Assembly (NCBI GenBank): GCA_014879345.1
Contig: JACSSI010000381.1
Coordinates: 1-5,510 of the forward strand
Origin: Anaerolineae bacterium
GTDB lineage: Bacteria > Chloroflexota > Anaerolineae > Promineifilales > Promineifilaceae
DNA: 5,510 nt
Direction: 5' to 3'
The notes under the pieces are model-generated. The model was not told the origin of the DNA, did not search any database, and saw nothing but the letters and a program-made list of their open reading frames with translations. The position numbers and the translations under genes were made by a program. Each line of letters begins with the position of its first letter. The first letter of the stretch is position 1. Positions 4,711-5,510 of this stretch are shown here, in pieces.

Positions 4711-5510
4711 CTACTCGAAAGAACTTTCTACTGCCTGCTGAACCTCAGCCGGACAACTAGCCAACGGCCGCCACTCGGCGGGAACCGTTTCCTGATACGT
4801 TTCCGTCTCTTGCCGGGTCAGCTCAATTTCGGCGCGGCGCAGAAGCGGGTAAACCAGTTCAGCCTGTTTTTGGGGCGAGTTGCGCTGCGCTTCTAATTTC
4901 TTTTCCAACTCCGGGGTGCGATGGCGGCTTTCCTTGTCCTTATTCTCGTCGGAGAGAAAATCGCCCACGGCCGCTTTTGCCAGGGGTGTGCCTGTGGCTT
5001 CACGGCCGTTTTCGTCCGGTGCAGGTGAATACAACTCTTCGCCCACAACCAATTGAAACTTGTCTGTAAAGACGGATTTTGGCTGACGCATTTGCAGCAA
5101 ACTGGGGGTGGGTGGATATTTAGCGGTGATGAGGTCTCGGGCAGCTATTGCCCTTTCTTCTGACAATTTCCGATTCCCTTCAAACTTACTGCCTGGTTTT
5201 TGCTCCAATGGCCCTTCTGGTGAGGCATAGCCAGTGATGCGGTTCACTTGCCAGTCGTTTTGCAGCAGGGAATCTAGTTCCGGCAAATTGGTATCGTTTA
5301 GTGCCTTGCCCGGCATTTTGGCGTCTGTTTCTAAATTTGGTTCAGAATAATGGAAATAGAGATAGACAGCCTTGGTGCGGGTGACGGGACGGGTGCGCGT
5401 TTCGGGATGCTCGGGTATCTCTTCTTCACAGCTAAACGTCACTTCCGGCACAATCTCGACATGATGTTTGACAGGGCAAGTCACTTTCGGTACTGGCTTT
5501 CCGCCAAAGG
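4711..5510 (-). CDS. OmpA-like domain protein, C-terminal part; 5' end outside window
   Basis: The frame is open through the right edge, giving 265 visible codons. An internal GTG at 5484 lacks a ribosome binding site and is preceded by in-frame FGGKPVPK, so it is probably not the start. A strand VYLYFHYSEPNLETD leads into VNRITGYASPEG and then N-R-KLSEERAIAARDLI, the beta-alpha signature of the OmpA C-terminal (peptidoglycan-binding-like) domain. A late LLRRAEIEL may be its closing strand, which implies an insertion of roughly 80 charged residues. The Asp that binds diaminopimelate in typical OmpA domains (GYTD) is Ser here (GYAS), whereas the Arg of the ERA motif is kept. Peptidoglycan binding is therefore uncertain. 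In an eCIS locus it may anchor the particle or be an accessory protein. The upstream part is unseen and could carry other domains. Confidence 0.75.
   Translation of the reverse strand, partial: FGGKPVPKVTCPVKHHVEIVPEVTFSCEEEIPEHPETRTRPVTRTKAVYLYFHYSEPNLETDAKMPGKALNDTNLPELDSLLQNDWQVNRITGYASPEGPLEQKPGSKFEGNRKLSEERAIAARDLITAKYPPTPSLLQMRQPKSVFTDKFQLVVGEELYSPAPDENGREATGTPLAKAAVGDFLSDENKDKESRHRTPELEKKLEAQRNSPQKQAELVYPLLRRAEIELTRQETETYQETVPAEWRPLASCPAEVQQAVESSFE

Noticed and set aside
5482..5484. GTG as the start of the OmpA-like gene
   Set aside because: There is no Shine-Dalgarno sequence, and the frame stays open to the window edge with plausible residues (FGGKPVPK), so the gene is treated as cut by the window.

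Overview
The window is a segment of a contractile injection system locus, the phage-tail-like particles known as eCIS (Afp/PVC/MAC-like), with every gene on the minus strand. Read in the direction of transcription, from high to low coordinates, it holds: the 3' part of an OmpA-like domain protein (4711-5510); a Pvc16/DUF4255 tail-cap protein with an extra C-terminal carboxypeptidase-regulatory-like domain (3666-4571); a contractile tail sheath (2486-3649); a tail tube (1945-2379); a tail-assembly-chaperone-like protein (1446-1811); a small DUF6760-type ORF with no start codon of its own (1294-1452); a low-complexity Q/P/T-rich protein with a conserved-looking C-terminal helix (488-1297); and the N-terminal part of a CIS tube-family (Afp7/Pvc7-like) protein (1-485). 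Sheath, tube and cap together make the contractile trunk. The Afp7-like protein begins the baseplate block, which would continue to the left.

The most notable signal is at the end of the chaperone gene. A run of seven G lies in the classical -1 frameshift phase (CT G GGG GGG, then TAC TAA). A GGAGG sits 10 nt upstream, and a 34-nt stem-loop starts 6 nt downstream. The frame entered by a -1 slip is the start-less DUF6760 ORF. This suggests a 121-aa short product and a fused product of about 172 aa, like G/GT of phage lambda and E/E' of P2. Whether this has been described for eCIS loci I cannot tell from sequence alone.

The non-coding DNA is also structured. The tube gene is flanked on both sides by related C/G-rich double-hairpin elements (1868-1937 and 2407-2482). 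The gap before the cap gene holds a 97-bp element bounded by perfect 17-bp inverted repeats (4604-4700). The palindrome AACGGCCGTT occurs seven times, all inside genes.

The organism is probably an environmental bacterium of the Chloroflexota (Anaerolineae, Ardenticatenia or Caldilineae type). That placement rests on the style of the eCIS proteins, the moderate-to-high GC and the dense palindrome. It is an inference, as the window carries no phylogenetic marker.
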